Source of the DNA: Flavobacterium sp. CECT 9288
GTDB lineage: Bacteria > Bacteroidota > Bacteroidia > Flavobacteriales > Flavobacteriaceae
NCBI RefSeq assembly: GCF_918731615.1
Contig: NZ_OU957226.1
Coordinates: 1,116,001 to 1,180,000, forward strand
Length of the DNA stretch: 64,000 nt
Direction of reading: 5' to 3'
This document shows positions 1 through 8,409 of this stretch, piece by piece. The notes beneath the pieces were generated by a model, which was not told the DNA's origin, made no database searches, and saw nothing but the letters and a program-made list of their open reading frames with translations. How positions within the stretch are numbered: position 1 is the stretch's first letter; each line of letters begins with the position of its first letter. The position numbers were made by a program, and so were the translations under genes.

Positions 1-1
1 T

Positions 2-1708
2 GGATTTACAGGAACACCCATTTTTGCCGAAAACGCTTCTAAGAATGATTTAGGAAAGCGAACAACCAAAGATTTGTTTGGTAACTGTTTGCACAAATAC
101 GTCATTACAGATGCGATACGGGATCAAAATGTTTTGCGTTTTGGGATTGAATATGTAGGGAAATACAAGAACAAGAGCAATGCTTTTATTGACATAGAAG
201 TAGAGGATATTGACAAGCAAGAAGTTCTGGATTCCGAAAAGAGAATCAACAAAATTGTAGATTACATCATTGCGTATCACGATCAAAAAACGTTCAATAA
301 AGACTATTCGGCACTGTTAGCAGTAAGTAGTATTGATAATGTGATTCAGTATTACGACCTTTTTCAACAAAAGAAAGAAGCTGGAGCACACGATTTGCGC
401 ATTGCTACCATTTTCACGTATGGTACCAATGAAGATTCAGAGGAAGCGCAAGATTATTTACCAAGTGACGAAGTTGACTTTGATGTTTTAGCGGAGAAAC
501 CAACAACCTATCAATCCAAACACACGCGTGACAAGCTTGAAAAATACATTGGGGATTACAACAAAATGTACAATACCAGTTTTTCGACCAAGGACAGCCA
601 ACAGTTTGAGAATTACTTTAAAAACATAAGCCAGCGATTAAAAGATCGAGAAAAAGAAAACTTCAACCACGAGAAAGACCGTTTGGATATCGTGATTGTA
701 GTTAATATGATGCTTACCGGTTTTGATGCTAAAAAAGTAAATACGCTGTATGTAGATAAAAACTTGAAGCAACACGGTTTGATTCAGGCGTATTCCAGAA
801 CCAACAGGATTTTGGGAGAACAGAAGTCGCAAGGAAACATTTTGGCTTTTAGAAACCTTAAAAAAGCAACTGATGATGCCATCACTTTGTTTTCGAATAA
901 AGAGGCAATAGAAGTAGTGACCATGCCCGATTATGAGGCCATTGCGGAGAAGTTTGATGAAGCTTTAAAGCTTTTAAGAGAAATTACACCCACATATCAA
1001 AGCGTAAATGATTTAAAAAACGAAGAAGAAGATGCTCAATTTGTGCAAGCATTCAGAAAGTTGATGCGAGCAATGAATGTATTGCAATCCTACACTGATT
1101 TTGACTGGGAGGATTTAGGTATTGATGAACAAGAATACGAAGACTACAAAGCCAAGTATCTTGACATCTACCAAAAGGTGAAGCAAGATACTGAAAAGCA
1201 AAAGACATCGATTCTGGATGACATTGATTTTGAATTAGAATTAATCCACACCGACCAAATCAACGTGGCCTACATCTTGAGATTGTTAGCGCAACTAAAA
1301 GGGGAAAAAACACCAACCGCTGCTGCAGCCCAAAAGAAAGCTATTATTGATTTATTGGGAGGAGACATTCAGCTGAGAAGCAAACGAGAATTGATTCAAA
1401 AATTCATAGATGAAAATATGCCCAACATCAAAGACGGAGATTCTATTGAAGATGAGTTTGAAAAATACTGGCAAGATCAAAAAGTCTTGGCATTAGGCAA
1501 ACTATGCGAGGAAGAACATCTTGACAAAGCACAATTCAAATCCTTAATAGATGCCTACATCTACAGCGGTCGAGAACCTATAAAAGACGAGGTTTTTCAA
1601 TGCTTAGACAATAGACCCAGCATCCTGCAAGCCCGAACTATTGGTGACCGAATTATAGCAAAAATGAAGGAGTTTGTAGAGGTTTTTGTAAAGGGGATGA
1701 TGGCGTAA
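2..1708 (+). CDS. hsdR: Type I restriction enzyme R subunit, C-terminal part (5' end outside window)
   Basis: This is the C-terminal ~568 residues of the ATP-dependent translocase/endonuclease subunit of a type I restriction-modification system. The frame is open from base 2, so the gene enters from the left and has no start here. The first residues read GFTGTPIFAEN, the helicase motif III region (TGTP) of HsdR proteins. Further on, MMLTGFDAKK followed by LIQAYSRTNRI matches helicase motifs V and VI. The rest is the alpha-helical C-terminal region that contacts the methylase core. The nuclease domain and Walker A box would lie upstream and cannot be seen. hsdM and hsdS are expected upstream, because nothing downstream belongs to the system. 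The stop is TAA at 1706-1708. The family call is firm, but intactness of the full gene is unknown. Confidence 0.9.
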   Translation, partial: GFTGTPIFAENASKNDLGKRTTKDLFGNCLHKYVITDAIRDQNVLRFGIEYVGKYKNKSNAFIDIEVEDIDKQEVLDSEKRINKIVDYIIAYHDQKTFNKDYSALLAVSSIDNVIQYYDLFQQKKEAGAHDLRIATIFTYGTNEDSEEAQDYLPSDEVDFDVLAEKPTTYQSKHTRDKLEKYIGDYNKMYNTSFSTKDSQQFENYFKNISQRLKDREKENFNHEKDRLDIVIVVNMMLTGFDAKKVNTLYVDKNLKQHGLIQAYSRTNRILGEQKSQGNILAFRNLKKATDDAITLFSNKEAIEVVTMPDYEAIAEKFDEALKLLREITPTYQSVNDLKNEEEDAQFVQAFRKLMRAMNVLQSYTDFDWEDLGIDEQEYEDYKAKYLDIYQKVKQDTEKQKTSILDDIDFELELIHTDQINVAYILRLLAQLKGEKTPTAAAAQKKAIIDLLGGDIQLRSKRELIQKFIDENMPNIKDGDSIEDEFEKYWQDQKVLALGKLCEEEHLDKAQFKSLIDAYIYSGREPIKDEVFQCLDNRPSILQARTIGDRIIAKMKEFVEVFVKGMMA

Positions 1709-2041
1709 TTGGTAAACGATAAAATTAAATTAATTACTGCATTTTTGCGGTGTATAAAATAGTTTACAAAGCCAAATCATTTTTACACAAGTGAATTCAA
1801 AAGTATATTTTGGTATTTCAACTAACGTGATACATCACATGAAGTGAGTAAATAATGAGATTCCTCTTGCGTTAAAATGAAAAAAACCGAGCTGCTGTGT
1901 TCTTAACGAAATTACATTGTCAAGGCTTTATCGACATTTTGTCATAAGTTAGAATCCTTTATTTGTTTTAATGCTGCTATCCAATTTTTTGTATAATTTT
2001 ACAAAATACCACTCTTAATTAATACTGTAATTGTATCAAAA
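1709..2041. other. Intergenic region between hsdR and the dipeptidase gene
   Basis: This 333-bp AT-rich stretch contains no convincing gene, tRNA or strong hairpin. The promoter of the downstream dipeptidase must lie in its right part. The sequence near 1990-2003 (TATAATTTTAC) is only a partial match to the Bacteroidota -7 box, so I do not call it. Confidence 0.5.
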
Positions 2042-2689
2042 ATGAAATTGTTTTTTCTCTCTGCGATGTTTCTATTTTTAAATAGTGCTTTAGCTCAATC
2101 TTCTTTGCCTAATTCAGTTACTGAAAAAAATGACAAAGTGAATGACACGACTTTTGTGAATTTAAAAAGTTATAGTAACGCGTTTGTATTCGACATGAAG
2201 TACGCCACTGATGATAATTTTTTAAAAGCGAAGGTGTATGATTGTGCAGAGTGTTTTTTACGATTAAAAACGGTTAAAGCTTTAGTTAAAGCCAATACCA
2301 AATTGGCTCAAAAAGGATATAAAATAAAAATTTATGACTGCTACAGACCTTTGGATATCCAAAAAAAAATGTGGGAAATAGTTCCTAATCCTAAGTATGT
2401 GGCAAACCCTAAAACGGGTTCTATTCACAATAGGGGTGGAGCGGTAGATATTTCCCTTGTAACCCTTCAAGGAGAAGCAGTGGATATGGGTACTGATTTT
2501 GATTTTTTTGGCGAGAAAGCAAGTCATTTATATCAAGATTTACCTAAAAATGTATTGCAAAACCGAAAACTATTAAAATCAGTAATGATTAGTGCTGGTT
2601 TTAATTCATTTGATTCAGAATGGTGGCATTACAATTTAAAAGCGGGCTTGAAAAACCCAGTTTCTAATGTAAAATGGGAATGTGAATAA
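2042..2689 (+). CDS. Secreted D-alanyl-D-alanine dipeptidase (VanX/DdpX type, peptidase M15D)
   Basis: This is a zinc peptidase predicted to hydrolyse D-Ala-D-Ala in the periplasm, giving peptidoglycan recycling or D-alanine scavenging. Residues 1-18 form a signal peptide ending ALA before Q19. The M15 signature is present: SIHNRGGAVD gives zinc ligands H129 and D136, EWWH gives catalytic E193 and zinc ligand H196, and the YRP motif at 101-103 supplies R102, which in VanX contacts the substrate. The 215-residue length fits the family. It stands alone between hsdR and a convergent minus-strand operon, with no vanHA-type partners, so a housekeeping role is more likely than vancomycin resistance. 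The family call is strong; substrate and role are inferred. Confidence 0.87.
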   Translation: MKLFFLSAMFLFLNSALAQSSLPNSVTEKNDKVNDTTFVNLKSYSNAFVFDMKYATDDNFLKAKVYDCAECFLRLKTVKALVKANTKLAQKGYKIKIYDCYRPLDIQKKMWEIVPNPKYVANPKTGSIHNRGGAVDISLVTLQGEAVDMGTDFDFFGEKASHLYQDLPKNVLQNRKLLKSVMISAGFNSFDSEWWHYNLKAGLKNPVSNVKWECE

Positions 2690-2692
2690 TAC

Positions 2693-3259
2693 CTATTCTA
2701 CACATTTTAAATAATTGATAAAATAGTTTTCTGGATTGTAGGTTTCGTTATTGAGTTCAGAAAGAAATTCTTTTTTAATAACATGATCCTCAGTATCTGT
2801 TAGGTATTTTATTCGCATTAAAGTGATAGGGATTGTTTTAAGATCTTCAAAATTTTCTTTGGCAAACATAAAAACTCCTGTATTGACTCTGTTGTCAAAT
2901 TGTTTGTCATCTCTTAAAATGGTGCCGCAATTTTCTTGATCAACATGAATTAAGGTTACAATTTTACCGTTGTTTAACTGCAGGTAAATTCTAGAATTTT
3001 TATCAAAACAATTTGCTCTTATAAAGTCTTTACTTTTTTGAATGGTTTGCACGTTTAAAGTAGGTAAGCCATCAGTCATAGCTAGGGAGAAAAAGATGTA
3101 ACTTTTATTTGTTCCAAAATTTTTCTCACTAATCATGTATTCTTTTGTTATCTTGTAAGACCCTATAGAATCTGTAATATTCTCACTGTATTCACATGGT
3201 TTTTGGCTGAATACAGCAGTATTAATTAGTACAAAAAAGAGTAATGTTACGTATTTCAT
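2693..3259 (-). CDS. Secreted protein of unknown function
   Basis: I do not recognise this 188-residue protein. I start it at the ATG at 3257-3259, which gives a clean signal peptide (MKYVTLLFFVLINTAVFS, cut before Q). A further upstream start would add seven residues and overlap the gene before it. The mature part is mixed alpha/beta with four scattered cysteines and no catalytic motif I can name. It is the last gene of a minus-strand run after the permease (4446-5537) and the THUMP-like methyltransferase (3265-4443). It converges on the dipeptidase gene with only 3 bp between the stop codons and no obvious terminator. Confidence 0.6.
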   Translation of the reverse strand: MKYVTLLFFVLINTAVFSQKPCEYSENITDSIGSYKITKEYMISEKNFGTNKSYIFFSLAMTDGLPTLNVQTIQKSKDFIRANCFDKNSRIYLQLNNGKIVTLIHVDQENCGTILRDDKQFDNRVNTGVFMFAKENFEDLKTIPITLMRIKYLTDTEDHVIKKEFLSELNNETYNPENYFINYLKCVE

Positions 3260-3264
3260 TTCAA

Positions 3265-4443
3265 TTATATTTTGTCGCAAAGTAAAACAATTTTGTCATT
3301 ATTTTCATCAATTGTAAAAAAACAATAGGTGTCTCCACCATCTTTAATTTTCCATTTTTTTCTGATTTTTTCTACTGTATCTGGAAAGTTTCGAATTGTT
3401 ATGTTGGCTTTTTTATTTTCGAGTTGTATTTTCATTTCGTTTTTTGAGTATGGAAATGACTTTCTTATGTGAAACGTTCTCCCTGGAAAAGGAATTTGTT
3501 CATTTGATGTGTATAAATGGGAATGTTTATGCAGTTTGTTCACTTTGTAATAAGCACTAACAGCATCAAATCCTCCAGATTTCATTATGGCACTATTTGC
3601 TTCGTAAAGGTATTTTTGAGGTTCACTGTAAGTTGCAATTTGGCTATTATCGTTCCAAACAAAATCAAAGTTTTCGATTTCATTTTTGTTTAAGTTGACT
3701 GATTTTATCGTGGTAGCTCCGGAGTATTCTTTATGCAATTCCCATAGGAGTTCTTTTACCTCATTTTCTAAAGCAATGATATGAATATTTTTAACGAATT
3801 TAAGTTCTGACAGTCCAGCGGTAATATCCAGTAAAGGTGCTGTTTTTATCAAAATTGAATTGGTTTTTTTAAAGTAAAAATCTAAGTTTTCAGGAACATT
3901 TGGCAAACAATCCTTTAGCATAAAAACTTTGCCTTTAGCATCATTTCTTCTGGAGGGGTCAATGTATATCCAGTCCCAATTTTTGTTTATGTTTTTAAGC
4001 GTTTCATTACTATCTCCAGAGTAGCAGGTTATGGAATTACAATTGAGTTGATTGAAATTGTGTTTTGCTATTTGAGATAATTCGGTATTAATTTCACAAT
4101 GAGCTACATCTTTAAAGGTTTTTGAGAAATAATAGTCATCAACACCAAAACCGCCTGTGAGATCAATAAGTGATGTTCCATGGATTAGCGATGCTTTGTA
4201 GGCTGCCGTTTTTTCTGAAGATGTTTGTTCTACAGAAATTTTACTTGGGTAATACATTAAAGCGGTAGAAAACCAAGTAGGTAATTTATCCTTGGCTTTA
4301 GCCTTAGCTTCGATTTGGTTAATAATTTGAATCCAATCAACTGAATCAAACGGATTTTTTTGTAAGGCAAGCTGTGCTATATTTTTATCCAAATTATTGT
4401 TTATAAACAATTGGATATCAGAATCTAGTATTTTTGAGTTCAA
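3265..4443 (-). CDS. THUMP-like domain class I SAM-dependent methyltransferase
   Basis: This is a predicted methyltransferase, probably acting on RNA, of the type found throughout Bacteroidota (PG_1098-like, with a THUMP-like C-terminal domain). The SAM-binding glycine motif is DLTGGFG at residues 94-100, followed by an acidic position in HCEIN at about 115-119. The catalytic-loop motif is DPSRR at 162-166, which resembles the DPP(Y/R) loops of base methyltransferases. The roughly 110 C-terminal residues, with HIRKSFPYS and a beta-rich tail, would be the THUMP-like part. The gene starts 2 bp after the stop of the permease gene, so the two are surely cotranscribed. The target is unknown. Confidence 0.75.
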   Translation of the reverse strand: MNSKILDSDIQLFINNNLDKNIAQLALQKNPFDSVDWIQIINQIEAKAKAKDKLPTWFSTALMYYPSKISVEQTSSEKTAAYKASLIHGTSLIDLTGGFGVDDYYFSKTFKDVAHCEINTELSQIAKHNFNQLNCNSITCYSGDSNETLKNINKNWDWIYIDPSRRNDAKGKVFMLKDCLPNVPENLDFYFKKTNSILIKTAPLLDITAGLSELKFVKNIHIIALENEVKELLWELHKEYSGATTIKSVNLNKNEIENFDFVWNDNSQIATYSEPQKYLYEANSAIMKSGGFDAVSAYYKVNKLHKHSHLYTSNEQIPFPGRTFHIRKSFPYSKNEMKIQLENKKANITIRNFPDTVEKIRKKWKIKDGGDTYCFFTIDENNDKIVLLCDKI

Positions 4444-4445
4444 CG

Positions 4446-5537
4446 TTAAATATCTTTTGTTAACAGCATGATAATTTTATTTTCTGGAAAAAACTCTTTT
4501 CCTATGACTTTGATAATCGTGTAAATGGGCACAGCGATTACCATTCCTAAAATTCCAGAAAGGAATCCGGCAATAAGGATAACTAGAAAAATTTCAAGGG
4601 GATGTGAGCTTACACTTTTTGAAAAAATTAGCGGTTGTGATACATTGTTATCTATTACTTGTACGATCCAAAAACCTATGAGTACATAAATTGTTACTGG
4701 TAGTATTTCTGTTTGAAAATTACTTCCTAAATTGCTTAGCATAGTTAAGATTGCTGCCAAAACAGATGCAATTAAAGGACCAACATACGGAATGATATTA
4801 AGCACTGCACACAAGAACGCAATAACAACGGCATTAGGAACACCAAAAATTAATAGAACAATTACGTACAATAAAAAGACAATAAATAGCTGTAATAGTA
4901 GCCCTATAAAATATCTTGATAGTAACCCATTTATTTTATCAAATGAATTTAACACTTGTTCTTCATGGCTGATAGGAATTATTTTTTTTACTCCAATGAT
5001 GAACATCAAACGATCTTTTAAGAAGAAAAAAGTGATGAATAATACCGAACCTAATCCTACTCCAAAACTACTTATGGTATTTAAAATTGAATTAAGAAAA
5101 TTAGGAATGAAGTTAAAATTTAACTTAGAAGTGATATTTGATTCCTTTAGTAATTTAGCAGAGTCGATATTATGATCGTTTAAAAAAATACTAATTTGAT
5201 CAATTAAAAGAATAATATCTTTTTCAATTTGGGCAGTATTTAATAATGAAAGGTTTGCGCCTTGAGAAACAATCAAAGGAATAAACATCATAATTAAGCC
5301 TGATAAAATTCCAATAAATAAAAGTAAAGTTAGTATTGTAGCAACAAGATGATTGAACTTTAGTTTATGTTTTAAAAAATTTAAAATAGGATTGCCAATC
5401 AGGGTTAATATCAAGGAAATAATGATATATATTATTATGGACTGAATTTGGTAAACAAAAAAGAGTAGTAAACCACAGCAGATTACAGTAAATAGGGCTC
5501 TTAAAATACCGTTTGAAATAATTTTTGAGGTAATCAT
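4446..5537 (-). CDS. AI-2E family (PerM/YdiK-like) membrane permease
   Basis: This 363-residue integral membrane protein belongs to the AI-2E transporter family. It has about seven to eight hydrophobic segments: three near the N terminus (about 12-85), a long amphipathic central region (about 90-150), and a C-terminal cluster with the family's conserved NIIPYVGPLIAS motif near residue 248. Members have been proposed to export autoinducer-2, but some act as Na+/H+ antiporters or have unknown substrates, so no substrate can be assigned. It is the first gene of the minus-strand operon leading into the THUMP-like methyltransferase. A terminator for the metalloprotease gene lies just upstream. Confidence 0.85.
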   Translation of the reverse strand: MITSKIISNGILRALFTVICCGLLLFFVYQIQSIIIYIIISLILTLIGNPILNFLKHKLKFNHLVATILTLLLFIGILSGLIMMFIPLIVSQGANLSLLNTAQIEKDIILLIDQISIFLNDHNIDSAKLLKESNITSKLNFNFIPNFLNSILNTISSFGVGLGSVLFITFFFLKDRLMFIIGVKKIIPISHEEQVLNSFDKINGLLSRYFIGLLLQLFIVFLLYVIVLLIFGVPNAVVIAFLCAVLNIIPYVGPLIASVLAAILTMLSNLGSNFQTEILPVTIYVLIGFWIVQVIDNNVSQPLIFSKSVSSHPLEIFLVILIAGFLSGILGMVIAVPIYTIIKVIGKEFFPENKIIMLLTKDI

Positions 5538-5561
5538 AATTTATATTTAAATTGTAAATAT

Positions 5562-5590
5562 AAAAAAACTCGCTAACAAGTAGCGAGTTT
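5562..5590 (-). terminator. Rho-independent terminator of the M43 protease gene
   Basis: A perfect 10-bp inverted repeat (AAACTCGCTA / TAGCGAGTTT, 5566-5575 and 5581-5590) has a 5-nt loop. On the minus strand a T run follows it directly. It lies 23 bp past the stop of the minus-strand protease gene. Confidence 0.85.
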
Positions 5591-5612
5591 TAAATATTAA
5601 TTAGGGCTGGAA

Positions 5613-6560
5613 TTATATTCCGAAGCTTCTTCTTGCTCCGCCAGAAACGAATAAAGCAGCCATTCTAGCTTTTTGTCCATTACTAAACATGAACATTCCT
5701 CTATCATCAGTGTAGTCCATGTAGTTCATGTACATTTCTAAAGGAGTACCTGTACAAGTACTTCTGTGTCCTGCTGCAGGAACACCATAATTAGGCTCAT
5801 TGTGAGTAGGTGTGTCAGAAACTAAGTCGCTTCCACATGTTGCATCTCCCCAAATGTGACGTAAGTTCAACCAGTGTCCTACTTCATGAGTAGCAGTTCT
5901 TCCTAAGTTAAAAGGAGCAGTTACTGTTCCAGTAGATCCAAATGCATTGTTATCCATAACAACACCATCAGTTGCTGAAGCACCTCCAGGAAATTGAGCA
6001 TAACCTAATACTCCACCACTTAAATTACATGACCACATGTTTAAAACAGTAGTAGGCGTTGTAGGTGCTATTCCAGTTGATGCTCTTTTCATAGCATCAT
6101 TTGTAGTAAAAGATGTTGCTGTTGTAGCTTTTCTAACTACGTTTTGTAATACAAATGAAATTCCAACATTAGCTTTAACTCCAGCAAAGGCTGTTGGAAC
6201 TTGATTAAAGTCAGAATTCAAAGCGTTGAAATCTCTGTTTAACACATCAATTTGAGATTGAATTTGCGCTAATGAAATGTTTTCTGCTGCTGTTCTATAA
6301 ACTACGTTTACAACAACTGGAATTTCTATTTTACCATTCACTAATCTTCCGTTAGTCATGGCGTTTTTAGTAAATTCTTCAATTTTGTTCATTCTTAGTG
6401 CAAGACTAGGATCTGCTTTCATTTGAGCAGCTAAAACTTCTTGAGAAGCACAACCTCTTCTAAGAGTTGCTGAAGCTTCAGGAGCGTTAGTTTCTGTGGT
6501 GTCATTTTGACAAGAAAAAAGCATCATAAATGCTAAAGCAGGTAACATAATTTTTTTCAT
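5613..6560 (-). CDS. M43-family (pappalysin/cytophagalysin) zinc metalloprotease lipoprotein
   Basis: This is a predicted exported metalloprotease of MEROPS family M43. The N terminus MKKIMLPALAFMMLFSC is a lipoprotein signal with the lipid-bearing cysteine at C17. The extended zinc motif HEVGHWLNLRH covers residues 225-235 (HExxHxxxxxH: H225, H229, H235, catalytic E226), and a downstream NYMDY at 279-283 provides the Met-turn. The segment around VVYRTAAENIS at 86-96 is the conserved first strand of the domain. At 315 residues this is a minimal catalytic unit with no C-terminal sorting domain, so it is probably membrane-anchored rather than secreted by type IX. It is monocistronic, with a terminator just downstream and a long AT-rich upstream region. 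Confidence 0.88.
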   Translation of the reverse strand: MKKIMLPALAFMMLFSCQNDTTETNAPEASATLRRGCASQEVLAAQMKADPSLALRMNKIEEFTKNAMTNGRLVNGKIEIPVVVNVVYRTAAENISLAQIQSQIDVLNRDFNALNSDFNQVPTAFAGVKANVGISFVLQNVVRKATTATSFTTNDAMKRASTGIAPTTPTTVLNMWSCNLSGGVLGYAQFPGGASATDGVVMDNNAFGSTGTVTAPFNLGRTATHEVGHWLNLRHIWGDATCGSDLVSDTPTHNEPNYGVPAAGHRSTCTGTPLEMYMNYMDYTDDRGMFMFSNGQKARMAALFVSGGARRSFGI

Positions 6561-7045
6561 AATACGTTTGTTAAATATTGATAGTTTTGGTTAATTATTT
6601 AACAATTTTATAACATTATTTTGTAAAAAAAAAAATATTTCAAAAAAATATTTCAAAAAAAATCTTAATCCTTTGTTTTACAAGGGTTCGTATATTTTAA
6701 TTTTTTTTTTAAATCATGAATTTTCTGATATAGCAGCCTTTGAAAAATGCGAAAAATCAATGTCAATCTAAGAATACCAAAGTAATTTAGGAAGTAAAAT
6801 ATCATATTGTTTGAATATTCATTAATTTAATAAGAAATATCTAATTCTGTTATTTAGAAAGTATGGAATTAGGGGAGCTTTTTTACACAAAAAAGTTCTT
6901 GTTGTCTTATAGACTGTGCAGCAAGTATATAAAGGAGTGTTTTTTATTTATAGATACACAATAGGCATCTAAATTAAGATAGATACTTAAATTAGATGCC
7001 TATTATGAATTCCATGTATTTTTACCCTAATTAATAAAAATAGGA
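6561..7045. other. Long AT-rich intergenic region upstream of the M43 protease
   Basis: This 485-bp stretch has no supported gene. It includes A-rich tracts and a short direct repeat (AATATTTCAAAAA, twice near 6633-6660) close to the protease start, and a long hairpin at 6961-7003 (listed separately). The promoter of the minus-strand protease should be in its left part, but I see no full -33/-7 pair. Confidence 0.5.
6961..7003 (-). terminator. Long hairpin downstream of the DUF4159 gene, probable terminator
   Basis: The arms ATAGGCATCTAAATTAAG and CTTAAATTAGATGCCTAT pair over about 18 bp with one mismatch and a 7-nt loop. It lies about 45 bp beyond the stop of the minus-strand DUF4159 gene. 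There is no clean T run immediately after it, so it may be a processing or stability hairpin rather than a classic terminator. Confidence 0.5.
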
Positions 7046-7684
7046 TTAATTGTTAAAAATATAATTAATGATATTTGCACCCATTTTTAGTGCTTTATCA
7101 CGTACTTCTTTAGGGTCATTGTTTACTTCTGGGTCTTCCCAACCGTCACCTAAGTCACTTTCGTAGGTGTAGAGTAAAACTAGTTTGTTTTCTATAAAAA
7201 TTCCAAAAGCTTGTGGTCTTTTGCCGTCATGCTCATGAATTTTGGGTAGTCCATTTGGGAAAGCAAATGGTTTTTGAAAAATGGGATGTGTTGCAGGTAT
7301 TTCTACCAAATTTGTATTTGGAAAAATTTTCTTTATTTCTTTTTTAATGTATTGATCCATACCGTAGTTATCATCAATATGTAAAAAACCACCTGCTACT
7401 AAATAATTTCTAAGATTAATAATTTCGGTATCATTAAAAACTACATTGCCATGCCCCGTTAAATGAATATAAGGATATGATAATAAATCAGGGCTTGATG
7501 TTTCAACAGTAGCTGGTTTTTGTTTAATGCGGGTATTGATTGTGCTGTTGCAAAATTTAATTAAGTTAGGCAATGAAGTAGGATTTGAATACCAATCTCC
7601 GCCACCACTGTATTTTACTAATGCAATTTCCTGCGCAAATAAGCTGGAGCTAAAAAGGATTATGAAATAAAAAAAATGTTTCAT
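7046..7684 (-). CDS. DUF4159 domain-containing secreted protein
   Basis: This 212-residue exported protein is close to the DUF4159 family common in Bacteroidota. I start it at the ATG at 7682-7684, which gives a signal peptide (MKHFFYFIILFSSSLFA) and leaves 10 bp to the stop of rsmE. Longer starts would overlap rsmE. The sequence contains the family's glutamine-amidotransferase-like features: HLTGHGNVVF, a GGFLHIDD segment, a HPIF motif, and a C-terminal GDGWEDPEV segment. The function of the family is not established. It is the last gene of the minus-strand operon tsaD-rsmE-DUF4159, followed by a long hairpin. Confidence 0.8.
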   Translation of the reverse strand: MKHFFYFIILFSSSLFAQEIALVKYSGGGDWYSNPTSLPNLIKFCNSTINTRIKQKPATVETSSPDLLSYPYIHLTGHGNVVFNDTEIINLRNYLVAGGFLHIDDNYGMDQYIKKEIKKIFPNTNLVEIPATHPIFQKPFAFPNGLPKIHEHDGKRPQAFGIFIENKLVLLYTYESDLGDGWEDPEVNNDPKEVRDKALKMGANIINYIFNN

Positions 7685-7694
7685 AGAATTGATT

Positions 7695-8402
7695 TTAGTT
7701 TTCATTTGTGAAAATAACACTGTGACAGGCAACAATTGCAGCAGTTTCAGTTCTTAATCGTGTTTCGCCTAGCATCACAGGAGTGTATTCATTTTCGAGT
7801 GCTAGTTGTATTTCTTTTTCTGAAAAATCTCCTTCTGGACCTATCAAAATGGTATAGTCTAGGTTTTTTTGTAAGATATTTTTCAATGATTTTTTTTCAG
7901 TTTCCTCGCAATGTGCTATGATTTTTACACCAGAAGGATTGAGTTTTATAAAATCTTTAAAAGATACAGCATCATTTATTTTGGGTAAAAAAACAGCGTT
8001 TGATTGTTTCATAGCAGTTAACACTATTTTTTCAAAACGTTCTTTATTAATGTTTTTTCGTTCTGATCGATCACAAAACACAGGTGTGATTTCATGAACT
8101 CCAATTTCGGTTGCTTTTTCAAGGAACCATTCATAACGGTCGTTCATTTTGGTAGGAGCAACTGCAAGATGAAGTTTAAAAGTTGAAGGTGCTATTTGTA
8201 TCAACGAAATAATATCAACAGTGCATTTATTGTCTGATGCTAATGTTATTTGTGTTGTAAATAATAAACCATTACCATTAGTAACATGAAGAATATCTGC
8301 ATCTTTCTTGCGTAAAACTTTTATTATGTGTTTGCTTTCTTCTTTGTCAAATGAAAAATTTTGAGTGTTTTCATCTATTGTAGGGTTGTAAAATAATTGC
8401 AT
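7695..8402 (-). CDS. rsmE: 16S rRNA (uracil-1498-N3)-methyltransferase RsmE
   Basis: This SPOUT-class enzyme methylates N3 of U1498 in 16S rRNA using SAM. The 235 residues fit the family. The knot motifs are clear: LIGPEGDFS at 186-194 and LGETRLRTETA at 211-221. The N-terminal PUA-like part carries HIIKVLRKKDAD (25-36), and the KMNDRYEWFLEKATEIGV segment (85-102) is typical. It starts 7 bp after the tsaD stop, so the two genes share a transcript, and the DUF4159 gene follows 10 bp further on. Confidence 0.94.
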   Translation of the reverse strand: MQLFYNPTIDENTQNFSFDKEESKHIIKVLRKKDADILHVTNGNGLLFTTQITLASDNKCTVDIISLIQIAPSTFKLHLAVAPTKMNDRYEWFLEKATEIGVHEITPVFCDRSERKNINKERFEKIVLTAMKQSNAVFLPKINDAVSFKDFIKLNPSGVKIIAHCEETEKKSLKNILQKNLDYTILIGPEGDFSEKEIQLALENEYTPVMLGETRLRTETAAIVACHSVIFTNEN

Positions 8403-8409
8403 AGTTTTT

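Noticed and set aside
1-1708. A defence island at the left edge
   Set aside because: Only the tail of hsdR is visible; the following genes are ordinary housekeeping genes, so nothing more can be said.
2042-2689. A vancomycin-resistance role for the VanX-type dipeptidase
   Set aside because: There is no VanH or VanA partner nearby, the protein has a signal peptide, and the organism appears Gram-negative.
6863-6964. A 33-codon plus-strand reading frame in the gap upstream of the M43 protease
   Set aside because: It has no recognisable signal, motif or composition pattern, and no promoter match; chance frames of this size are common.
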